A DNA stretch of 64,000 nucleotides from Manis javanica (Eukaryota > Chordata > Mammalia > Pholidota > Manidae), in contig NC_133170.1 in assembly GCF_040802235.1 (NCBI RefSeq), forward strand, positions 7,951,001 to 8,015,000. The letters are read 5' to 3'. A model generated the notes under the pieces. The model searched no databases and was not told the origin of the DNA. It was given only the letters and a program-made list of their open reading frames with translations. Shown here piece by piece: positions 55,256-64,000 of this stretch; positions within the stretch are counted from its first letter, which is position 1, and the number at the start of each line of letters is the position of its first letter. Both the position numbers and the translations under genes were made by a program.

Positions 55256-58009
55256 ATATAAAATATAATGAAAATAATCATGTCGTTTCAGTCTCTCAAG
55301 TGCTCCGTGGTTAATACCCTTTGAAATCCATGTCTCCAGTAGGTGTGGCCCTTAAAAATAAGAAAGACCAGCCTCCTGCCCTTATTCATCCATTTATTGC
55401 ATCTTCCTGTGTGTTTTGTGGTAGCTCTTTCCCATACCCCACAATCCCGCTTCAGTCCTTGCCTGCTACAGATCTCCCCTCATCTCGCTGAGTAGATGCC
55501 TTCACCTCCTTCTTCAGAGTAAATAAAAGGTAGAAAACAAATGTCCCCTCAATGTCCTGCACCCATCTACACACTTACCTGCTAGAGAAGAGGGTCTGAG
55601 GCTCTGGGTTTTGCCTCATATGGTATCTTCATTCCATCCCTTCACCTCTTTCTTTTTCATCTTTCACATCTTCCTTCTGGATCCTCCTGTCAGTTCTCTC
55701 CTATTTTAAAACACATACACAGGAAACCACCATCAAAAGCATTTGGGAAAAACATCCTTCCTGTATTCCTGTTCATCGCTAGCTACTACCACATCTCCTT
55801 CTGCCCTTCACAGCCAAATTGAATGAACTGCCTTCCTGCATTCTTGTCCTTCCATCCTTCACGTTCCCGCTGCATCAGTGATCTCTGTTCCTGCAAGAGA
55901 CACGCAACCTGTGAGACTGCTGTCTCCTGAGGTCACCAACAATCCCCTTAGTGCTGAATCCTAGGCCTTGTGGGACTTTGGAGAGGGTTCTAGAGTTAGA
56001 CCAGTAGTTTCACAGGAATGGAGAAACTTTTTTTACACAAACATTTCCCCGTAATTCGCTCATTGCTCATGGGTTAGTCACCTAACACTCCTGGTTTTAC
56101 AGCTATCCTTGAAGAGTCGGGAGTTCCATCAGGAGTCTTGGAGGGCCCTCAGTAGCAGATGGTCATCCCGTACAAATGAAAATATGTTCCTATTAAAGGC
56201 AGATTATCCATACATAACAAATCCAACCTGGGATTGTCCAGCCCACTCTGCCCTTCTTTGACATCTTTTCTAAAGTGTTTTTTTTTTTCCACCTTAAATA
56301 AGAGAATACTTCCATTTGGACTGTTCAACATTGCTGCAAACTCAACTTACTAGCAAATTTAAATCTAAAACCAAGGATCTGGCTGTTGGGTATTATGCAA
56401 TTCGTATTTCCTGGCTCTTTTCCTGTTTAATGGAAAGGCGTTTCATAAGGGGGTTCAGTCCTCTGGGTAGAAGAACAGGGCTCACCTGAGGCTGTGAGTT
56501 TTGAACTCTGCAAAGAAAGGGGGCTGCCCTGTAATAGGAAATGAGGCAGTACCTGACCCCATCCAGACTCCCAGGGGTCACACCCATCACTGAGGATCCT
56601 GCAGAGCTGTGTGTGCATCCGGGACATGAGCCCCATGAGCAGGTTAGTCATGCACTTGAACACTGTGGGGCCAACTGTACTTACAGAGAACATGTACATT
56701 TTTTCTTTTCGCATTTTATTTGGTAACAGCATCCTAGTGGTTTTAATCTGACCTCTTGCTAAGAATAAAGAGGAATTTGGGCGCATTTGGAGGGGCTGAG
56801 ACTTACTTGGAGAGTAGTGTGCCCCTGGAGCCAAGGATGATGGGAGCACTCTTGTGAGATCACTAACGCTGAAAGCAGAATTCAGATGAGAGTGGAGGGG
56901 TCCATCGGCCGGGCAGCACCATACCTGGGCGTTTCCTTCATGGTGGCTCAAGCCTGGGGATACAACATGTTATTTTCACAGAAGACCTGTTCATTTTTCC
57001 TAAGCCTCCAGGGTCCCTTAGACACCCAGGCTTGAAATCCAGGAGTCATCAAACTCAGAGTGTCACCCATGTTGTCTTTATTTAAAATGCACACTTTAAA
57101 TCAAACGGTGCTACCCTCAAGAGAGGTGCAGTCCCATCGCACTGTCTGTGGTGACAGAAGTGTCCTCTCTCTTTGCTGTCCAATATGGTAGCTACTAGCC
57201 ACACTTGAAATGTAGTGAGTGGGACTTAAGAATTAAGTTTTTAATTTCAGTTAATATTAAATAACCACATATTGCTAGTGTCTGCTATATTGGACAGCAC
57301 AGCTCTAGAACTTTTCAATGTAAGACATGGAACATAAGAAACACAAACACAAATCCTCTTCGAGTTCATGAGACAGGAAGGTTTGAGACGGTATATTTCA
57401 AGTCTGGGTGCAGTCACATTCTTCAAGCTTTTTCCCCAAAAGGCGCCCATCACCTCTGCTCCCTTTACAGTCCCAGGGGCCATTGCACGCAGCTTGTCAC
57501 CTGCCTGTTTCTGCACCTAATCCTCCACCTCGACTGTCTTCCTGTCCATCTGGCTGCCCACTGCCTCTCTCCCTAATTTGTGTGCCCTCCCACCTCAAAG
57601 AGTTTTCAGCTCTATTTTACACAGCAGAGAGACAACTGGGCCTGGGAGATTGGTGCCTGTTAGTTTTGATACATATGTATAGAATGCCCACTTAACTAAT
57701 TTTTTTGGTAAGATATAAATCCATGACAAATTCTGTCTTTATTGCACCCCCAACCTCAAGCTAACTTACTATGAAATATTTAGGGAAAATAGGCTGACAT
57801 GTTCATCTTATCCCTGCATTCATTTAAATAATCTTGAATGAGGGATCCTACAACAACGTTAGTCCATTCCATTAAAGGTGATAACGCCGCCACCCAGGAA
57901 AGAAAGGCACAGCCACAAAGACGCGGTCCTTCAGCCACTCTTTGAAAGCTGAGTGTCCAAGGTGTCAACAAGCTGCTTGGCATCGGGGCCGGTCCTGCTA
58001 AGTGCCCAG
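55256..58009. other. TMTC1-OVCH1 intergenic spacer
   Basis: About 2.8 kb to the CpG island. It has a pyrimidine-rich stretch at 55360-55960 that may be an antisense L2-type body fragment, and a hAT-type fragment at 57178-57306. No gene was recognised. Confidence 0.6.
57178..57306 (-). mobile_element. hAT-type non-autonomous element, short
   Basis: The ends tgctgtccaatatggtagct and tgctatattggacagcacag form an imperfect terminal inverted repeat around cacacttgaaatgtagtgag. Same group as 48491-48710; strand is uncertain because of the palindromic ends. Confidence 0.6.
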
Positions 58010-58600
58010 CCAGCTTTCGGGCGTCCTCCTTGCAGAAGTGGGCCTGCCTGGGGCGCGGGCCGCACTCCTGGCCCGGGGCGGAGCTCGTTCACCTGCGCGG
58101 CTCCCTCCTCGCACCTGCCCGAGGGCCCGCGCGCCCCGCGCTCCCGTGTCCTGGGAAGGAGGCCGGGCGCGCCGCGACACCTGCGCTTCCCTGGCGGGAG
58201 TCAGGGCTAGGCCGGCGGCGCGCAGGGCGTGCGGAGCACGGGGCGGGCGGGTGGGGCTCCAGGCAGGCGGGGCCCGGGGTCCGGCAGGCGTGCGGGGCTC
58301 TAGGCACGCGGAGCGCGGGGCGCGGGTGGGCAGGCGGGGCAGGAGCGCGGGGCCCGCTGGCCGCTGGGTTCCGCAGCCGGCGGAGGAAGGCGGGCCGGGC
58401 TCGCGCCGGGGCCATGCGGGCGGCGGCCAGGACGGTGGGGCTGCTTCTGCTGCTGGCCGCAGGCCTGCCCCGGAGCCGCGGTGAGCCGGACCCCAGGCGG
58501 GCCCGGGCGCAGGGGACGCGGTCCCGGCGCTGAGCTGCCGGCGGCGGGGGCGGGGCGGGCGGCGGTCCCGCACAGGGGCCGGGGTGGCTCTGAAGTTTGG
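58010..58600 (+). promoter_or_regulatory. OVCH1: CpG island / OVCH1 promoter region
   Basis: The stretch is very GC-rich with many CpG and GC-box-like sites (ggggcggagc near 58076, ggggcgggcg near 58240, ggggcggggcgggcggcgg near 58549). It has no clear TATA box and overlaps the first coding exon. The segment 58200-58400 consists of degenerate repeats of ggcaggcggggc-like units. The transcription start cannot be placed. Confidence 0.7.
58414..58480 (+). CDS. OVCH1: OVCH1 exon 1: signal peptide
   Basis: ATG at 58414 (context ggggccATGc) starts MRAAARTVGLLLLLAAGLPRS, a classic signal peptide with a Leu-rich core, ending at donor gtgagc inside a glycine codon. The frame is open upstream to an ATG at 58030, but the signal peptide favours 58414. 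Confidence 0.85.
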
Positions 58601-61299
58601 GTTCTGGAGCCCAAGTGTGTAGGCGCCTCACTTCACCCCGCTGGCGCTGAGGAGCCTCCTCCCAGGAGACATAACAGATGTAAGGAACTAGAGCAAGGAT
58701 CTCCCTGCCGGGGAGCACGGGTCGCCCTCCGGTGTCTTTAATCCGAGCCGAATTGTGTAGCAACCTCAACTGAGAGGCTGTGCTCGCCCCCGAGAGTGCA
58801 CCCCGAATCAGCCACCGGACGGAGGGCGGGCTCATCCTGCGCCCAGGTCTTTGCTGCTGCAAAGGGCAGGGGAGTCGTGAGCCAACTTGGGGTGAGGGTG
58901 GGATAGTCTCAGGATTATCTTGAGAAAAGAAAGGGGATTACCTACAGCCGAGCAGAATCAGAACAGCTGTGCCAGGTCAGGAACGTCTGAAGGGGAGTCT
59001 TGATGAAGTGAACCCCTACGTAAGTATGTGTCTGTGCGTGCACACGTGTGCTCTCCCACACAGGACTGAAGTGTGGGATCCGGGCAGTTGGTTTGAAAAG
59101 TACGGAAACTGTCTTGGAATCTGGATTCTTCTCTAGAATCACTCGTTGGAGAAATTCAGCAGTTGGCGGACATTCGTGGCAGGTCAGTATGACAAATATA
59201 TTGATTTCTTAATGAGAAATGGTGAATTACTTCCTTGGTTTCAAAAGCACAACTCCAAGTTGACGTGTAACTTTTGTCATGACCCCACTCAACCTGTCTG
59301 CCAAAAAGTATACTTCATAGGAAGTATCTTACGAACCAACATATATCTGTATCTTAAGACTGTTACATTAGGAGAGTTGATCTCAAATGTATCTCTGAAG
59401 GACGGGGCATCTATTGATGCCGGGGTTCTTGTTCACGAAGCCGAAGAATGAGCTTCACAAACACTCAAGGTAGGAGAGCAAGGTACAGGCTTTTATTTAG
59501 AGATAAAGTGAGAGGACAGAGCTCCTGGCCAGGAGGGGACAAGAGAGTCTGTGGTGGTGCGTCGTCTAGGGGTTTTATAGAATTTCTAAGTTGAGGATTT
59601 TTCGAGAACATGAAAAAAAGATTGGAGGTGGACTTTTTAAGTGGTCCCAGGATATTTAGAATTAACTTAACACAAGTAAGTTCCTGCTCTGTTGACTTCT
59701 CCCTCAGATACCAGCATCTTGGTCTGAGGGCATATGAAACAAGGCCACCTGCTCAGCTCCCAAGGTGGGCTGGGGTATTGTTTGCTAAAGAGTAAGTTAA
59801 GTGCAATCTTTAAGGTGGAATCCTTCTTGCCTTTTACTGTGTTACGGCTGGGCTTGCGCACTAAATTAGTTTGCCCAGTTGGCAAAATCGCTTCATCGGA
59901 TCTGAAGGAGGAAAGACAGCACGTAGGCCTGGGCCTTTTAACATGTCAAAGTGAATCTTACACATGATTATAAATGATTAGAATAAAATAAACATGTTCT
60001 ACTCTTCTTTATCTGGGGTGTACTAAGTGATCTCACTGAAGAATGACTCTAGAACTGAATGTTTAAAGCAGAGTTTTAGTAGGGGGTTTCCTTGCATGTA
60101 GGTACATTGCTCTGACTGCAAATATCCTGCCTTGATTTTTCCGGAGGCCCTCACCCTACTCTGACTACACCCATGGTCCCTGTCTCACTATGAGGAAATG
60201 TACATTAGTTGTGTTTGTGACTTTTTTCTTGGGCAGGTCTCCCTAAAATTAGGTGAGCACCACTTCTGTGGAGGAAGCTTGATTCAGGATGATCTGGTTG
60301 TTACAGCGGCGCGCTGCCTGGGTAGCCTCTCTGAGTAAGTTCTGGATTTCCATTACTTATCAAAACCCAGTTCATGACGATAGGACTGGGAGATTTGATG
60401 CTCCAAATACCATGCAAAATTCAATATCAGTCCCCTTCATAATTTTTCCACCTGGTCCCCCCAACCACTGAGCTTTCAGAGCCCCAGAAATTTGTATGTG
60501 TCTCAAGATTGCCCACACTTCCTACTCTACGAATCAGAGACCTCAGAGATCCCAGACATCATCTATAGTTTGTGGAGTTAGTGGTAGGGTGGGGATGGTA
60601 GTTACTTGTTATAATGAAATATTAGCATCAAATGTTGAATGGATACTCCAAAGTTTTAATCTGAGCTTCAGCCATTAGGAGGGAAAAAATGCTGTGGAAA
60701 TAACAGATACTTAGCTAGATTAAAAGAGGGCACCAATAGGAGGAAAAGAAGGACAGTTCTAGGAACAATTTTTATATCTTGTTAAAAAATGGTAGAGTGT
60801 GTATATATATATAGACTGGTCTATGTACAAAAGAAAAGGAGGCCATACTTAAATATTTTATGAACAAAGAATTGATGGTATGGGTGAGGGATCACAGAAT
60901 GTAAACACTCTGTGACCGACTGAAACTGGGGGTTTTCATAGGTCCCTATGATTTATGGGGAGTTATGACAGTAGTAATCACTAATAAAGGTACATTAATC
61001 ATTTTTCATCTAAGTACAGAAATACTGACAGGTACATGAATCATTTTCCATTTAGTTACATAAAACCAAGACAGTCTGTCTTGGGGAAAATAACCACACT
61101 TACGGAAACATTTTCTTCGGCTTTAGGATGCAAATGAAGAGTCTGATGGTGACGGCTGTTGAGAACAACTTCTTTCAGAAGTATGAGCAAGAACAGAATA
61201 TTCGTGTCTCAAAAGTTGTCATCCATCCTGAATACAGCAGACTTCAGTATATGAGTCATAATATTGCACTGCTGTTTCTAAAAAGCAAAGTCAGGTCTG
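58414..61299 (+). CDS. OVCH1: OVCH1 (ovochymase-1-like), first four coding exons
   Basis: Four exons (58414-58480, 59064-59182, 60237-60334, 61127-61299) join in frame to about 152 residues: a signal peptide, a propeptide with a conserved-looking LKCGIRAVG segment, and the N-terminal half of a chymotrypsin-fold protease domain. Ovochymases are secreted multi-domain serine proteases with CUB domains, expressed in the oviduct or ovary. Position 3' of TMTC1 and the sequence RWRNSAVGGHSWQ support OVCH1. The disulfide cysteines of FCGGSLI and of the block before LGSLS are kept. However, the catalytic His of TAAHC is Arg (TAARC) and the catalytic Asp of DIALL is Asn (NIALL), so the domain should not be an active protease. 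No stop or frameshift is seen. Later exons, including the Ser region, lie outside. Confidence 0.9.
59064..59182 (+). CDS. OVCH1: OVCH1 exon 2: propeptide and activation site
   Basis: The acceptor ctcccacacag opens a 119-bp exon encoding LKCGIRAVGLKSTETVLESG, then FFSRITRWRNSAVGGHSWQ, with donor gtcagt. The Arg-Ile bond is the expected activation cleavage. The usual IVGG is ITRW here; I recall a similar departure (ISQW) in human OVCH1, so it may be a trait of the gene. Confidence 0.88.
59183..60236 (+). other. OVCH1: OVCH1 intron 2
   Basis: Contains a solo LTR (59418-59964). The open frame running from exon 2 to 59451 is intron read-through and has no recognisable motif beyond the exon. Confidence 0.75.
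59418..59964 (-). mobile_element. Solo retroviral LTR, antisense
   Basis: Read on the minus strand, it starts about TGTGTAAGATTCACTTTG and ends CTTCGTGAACAAGAACCCCGGCA. It has a TATAAAA (59573-59579) and an AATAAA (59492-59497) in the order expected of U3-R-U5. The ends are TG and CA. A clean target duplication was not found; TGAT occurs at both edges. It resembles gammaretrovirus-type (ERV1) LTRs. No gag, pol or env is attached. Confidence 0.65.
60237..60334 (+). CDS. OVCH1: OVCH1 exon 3: catalytic-His exon (His replaced by Arg)
   Basis: The acceptor ttttcttgggcag opens a 98-bp exon encoding VSLKLGEHHFCGGSLIQDDL, then VVTAARCLGSLS. In the family the last block is TAAHC; here the codon is cgc (Arg) instead of cac (His) at about 60312. 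The donor is gtaagt. Confidence 0.9.
60335..61126 (+). other. OVCH1: OVCH1 intron 3
   Basis: About 0.8 kb, with a short TA repeat near 60801. No other feature was recognised. Confidence 0.7.
61127..61299 (+). CDS. OVCH1: OVCH1 exon 4: catalytic-Asp exon (Asp replaced by Asn)
   Basis: The acceptor ttcttcggctttag opens a 173-bp exon that encodes MQMKSLMVTAVENNFFQKYE, EQNIRVSKVVIHPEYS and then MSHNIALLFLKSKVRS. The chymotrypsin-family D-I-A-L position carries Asn (aat). The donor is gtaagt, in phase 1. Confidence 0.9.
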
Positions 61300-62029
61300 G
61301 TAAGTAGGAAGAGAGAATATAAAAAATGTAGGAGAAAACTGTGTTTATTACTTCTGTACTAGTTAACTTTAATTTCTATGTGTATATCTAGCTGAAGAGT
61401 CTGAAACATTTGAAAACGTCCTGAGAGACTTCTTTTTGTTATTATTGTAGATTAGATATGTGACACCCTCTCAGCATAGGTATCTAATTTAAACATTCTG
61501 GATAAAATATTAAAACCTGTTTTGTTTTGTTTTTTCTTAAATGCAAAAAAGAAAAGTGTTCATTGTCCCCAAACAATGAAACAACACAAATGCAGAGGCG
61601 CCAGCTAGGCAATGAAGTAAGCAACTGCTGTAGGGTCATCTAAATGATCTCTAAGAATTTAGAGCTTTAACTGGAGGCTGCATGGAAGTAGGGGTGGGGG
61701 ATGGGAGAGTGATTGGAGTCTCTGTGTAACCTGGGACTTCCTAAAATGTGATGCTTTGAAAGAGAGGGAAAGAGAGAGGGAAATACTCCATATGAAGTAG
61801 GGGAATAAGGAACTTACCTGCTTGGACCTTGGCCTGGATGGAGGGTTGTTTGATGTTGGAATTCACATTACCTGTGTCCAAGAATTCCAAGCCAAGACTT
61901 TAATTAAGTTATTCCAGGTGAGTAACTGGGGCTTCCAGTGGAAGCAGAAGTATATCCCCTTGAAGAAATGAACCTTAAATCTCAGCTTCACTGTATTCCC
62001 ATGAAGTTTTAGTGGATGTGAGCAGCAGA

Positions 62030-63215
62030 GATTACCAAAGGTTCAAGGGTAGCTTCTTTACTATCTAACTGTCTAACTTAACTCTCTTATTAAGCTATTA
62101 TAAACACAGTCTGATGATTCTTTATTTCTCTCCCTTCTTATTCTTCCTCCTCCATTCTTTGTATGTTAGGTGTTTTATTCTGTACTCTTTTGTGTTTCTT
62201 TGACTGCTTTTATGAATAGTTGATTTTATTTTTTGCCTTTAGTTAGTATTTGGTTGGTCTGCTTTCTTTGCTGTGATTTTATTTTCTCTGGTGACATCTA
62301 TTTAGTCTTAGGAGTGCTCCCATCTAGAGCATTCCCTTTAAAATATCCTGTAGAGGTGGTTTGTGGGAGGCAAATTCCCTCAACTTTTGCTTGTCTGGGA
62401 ATTGTTTAATCCCTCCTTCAAATTTAAATGATAATCATGAGCCCCAGAAATTCAAGGCCCTTCTGTTTCATTACATTAAATGTATCATGCCATTGTCTTC
62501 TGGCCTGTAAGGTTTCTGTTGAGAAGTCTGATGATAGCCTGATGGGTTTTCTTTTGTAGGTGATCTTTTTTCTCTCTCTGGCTTCCTTTAGTACTCTGTC
62601 CTTGTCTTTGATCTTTGCCATTTTAATTATTATATATCTTGGTGTTGTCCTCCTTGGGTCCCTTGTGTCGGGAGATCTGTGGGCTTCCATGGTCTGAGAG
62701 ACTATTTCCTCCCCCAGCTTGGGGAAGTTTTCAGCAATTATTTCTTCAAAGACACTTTCTATCCCTTTTTCTCTCTGTTCTTCTGGTATTCCTATAATGC
62801 AAATATTGACCATTTGGATTGGTCACACAATTCTCTTAATATTCTTTCATTCCTGGAGATCCTTTTATCTCTCTCTGCCTCAGCTTCTCTGAATTCCTGT
62901 TCTCTGATTTCTATTCCATTAACAGACTCTTGAACCTCATCCAGTCTGCTCTTAAGTCCTTCCAGAGATTGTTTCAGTTCTGTTATTTCCCTTCGGACTT
63001 CATCCCTAAGCTCTTGCATATTTCTCTGCAGGTCCATCAGCGTGGTTATGACCTTTATTTTGAATTCTTTTTCAGGAAGATTGGTTATATCTGTCTCCCC
63101 AGGCCCTCTCTCTGGGGTTGTCTGAGTGATTCTTGACTGGACCAGATTCTTCTGCCTTTTCATGGCGATAGAGGTGGTCGCAGGCAGGTGGTGCATGTGT
63201 CAGCTGGGAGAACAA
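62030..63215 (-). mobile_element. Decayed L1 fragment (ORF1-ORF2 junction)
   Basis: Aligns with the young L1 from ccaaaggttcaaggatagct (15360) through its ORF1 start. It has roughly 100 extra bases in the ORF1-ORF2 spacer (about 62190-62300) and lacks both ends. It is an older relative of the L1 at 11178-17879. Confidence 0.85.
62424..63196 (-). pseudogene. L1 ORF1 relic, frameshifted
   Basis: Two minus-strand frames (63196-62792 and 62813-62424) cover an N-terminal coiled coil and an RRM-like part ([20 protein letters not shown]). The shift lies at about 62800. The C-terminal domain is lost beyond QKGLEFLG. It contains a single coiled-coil unit where the young L1 has three. Confidence 0.85.
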
Positions 63216-63941
63216 AGTCTAAAGGAAAACATAACCAATATATATAAGTGTATATTTCTAAACTGTAAGATTGAGTCATTTTTATGAAATTCTCCAAATT
63301 TTCTCCAGTGGATGAATACACATTGTGACCTTAAACAAAACTGTGAAAAGCAGAAGAGGAATAAAAAATGCTTTGTTCTGGAATCTGAACCAAAGTCATA
63401 GGGTGGCCATTATAGAGAACTTCATGATGGTAGTCTGGCTGTTAGCCGTCTTCCTCACAACACAGAGAACCATCGCTGAAGGAATTTAGACTCTATATTC
63501 TGAGTGGTGCTTTAGAAATCTTGGGGTAGCAGGAGGTTGAACAACATTATTACTAATTAGCACCGAGAATCTGAGTCACAGGACACTTCTAAAAACTATT
63601 GCCTAAAAAATTTCATTTAGACCAGCCAATGGTTTTGAATTGCATGCCAATTATTGTACCTTGTCTCTTATTTGTCTGGCTGTGCTGTGGATAAATGAAG
63701 ATTGTATGGGGCTAAGGCTCAGTTACATTCCCTGTAACTGATTATTTTATGTCGGGCTGGTGGCAAGAATAATTTTTTGGTTCCCTGGAGACCTAGCTGG
63801 ACCATGTTACCTTGTCTCATATTAGAACACTTTAAAAAGATTTACTTAGGTTATTTCAGATATTATGAAAGCTCAGTACTGTCTCCTAGCTGGTTCAGAA
63901 CCCCTTCTTCAGAAGTGCTTAGGTTCTGGAGTCTGGGACAT

Positions 63942-63965
63942 CTGTCTCTCTCTCTCTCTCTCTCT
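63942..63965 (+). repeat. TC microsatellite
   Basis: An uninterrupted run of tc dinucleotides, about 24 bases. Confidence 0.85.
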
Positions 63966-64000
63966 TCTAATTGAGTTTTGTTCTGCTTAATTTTCTCATT

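Larger units (their letters stand above)
61300..64000 (+). other. OVCH1: OVCH1 intron 4 (partial)
   Basis: Holds a decayed L1 fragment (about 62030-63215) and a short TC repeat (63942-63965). No exon encoding the expected next residues was recognised before the window end. Confidence 0.65.

Noticed and set aside
58030..58413. Upstream in-frame ATG extending OVCH1
   Set aside because: The extension is CpG-island composition and would bury the clear signal peptide starting at 58414.
58089..58862. 257-codon minus-strand Pro/Arg-rich frame in the CpG island
   Set aside because: GC-rich DNA lacks stops in many frames; several overlapping long frames occur there on both strands. No motif was recognised.
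59146..59451. 101-codon + strand frame in OVCH1 intron 2
   Set aside because: It starts out of frame in exon 2 and continues into the intron and LTR edge; no domain was recognised.
1..64000. CRISPR array, operon, phage or plasmid features
   Set aside because: No regularly spaced repeats with unique spacers and no bacterial gene organisation; spliced mammalian genes fill the window.

Overview
The window reads as nuclear DNA of a placental mammal. Short coding exons with GT/AG borders are separated by long introns full of L1, L2, MIR and hAT-type repeats, and the two genes match the mammalian neighbours TMTC1 and OVCH1 in tail-to-head order on the + strand. No primate Alu, rodent B1/B2, BovB or young tRNA-SINE was recognised by eye. 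The young L1 is of a type I associate with Laurasiatheria. The species cannot be fixed from this alone; a SINE-poor lineage such as pangolins is only a guess.

Layout. From 1 to about 55,250 the window holds the 3' half of TMTC1, an ER O-mannosyltransferase with C-terminal TPR repeats: nine coding exons between 4,388 and 50,467, all joining in frame and together encoding 371 residues of TPR repeats and the stop codon, then a long 3' UTR to an AATAAA at 55,229. About 3.2 kb of intergenic DNA separates this from a CpG island and the first four coding exons of OVCH1 (58,414-61,299), an ovochymase-type secreted serine protease; the rest of OVCH1 lies beyond the window. The reading frame is open, but the catalytic His is Arg and the catalytic Asp is Asn.

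The first large TMTC1 intron (4,532-28,688) carries a full-length antisense L1 with intact ORF1 and ORF2, a tandem-repeat 5' UTR and a G-rich 3' UTR. The L1 is followed by a 1.7-kb extension with several internal A-tails that includes a broken retroviral env transmembrane fragment. The whole 8.4-kb block is flanked by a 17-bp direct repeat, so it looks like one insertion (L1 with 3' transduction) or a set of nested insertions. The next intron (28,798-38,094) holds a 127-bp inverted repeat at about 94 percent identity with a 973-bp spacer. A 220-bp truncated L1 with a perfect 14-bp target duplication sits just upstream of the last TMTC1 exon. OVCH1 introns hold a solo LTR and a decayed L1 ORF1 fragment.

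No bacterial-style operon, CRISPR array, tRNA or rRNA was seen. The most unusual material is the composite L1 insertion, the inverted repeat and the apparently non-catalytic OVCH1 protease domain.
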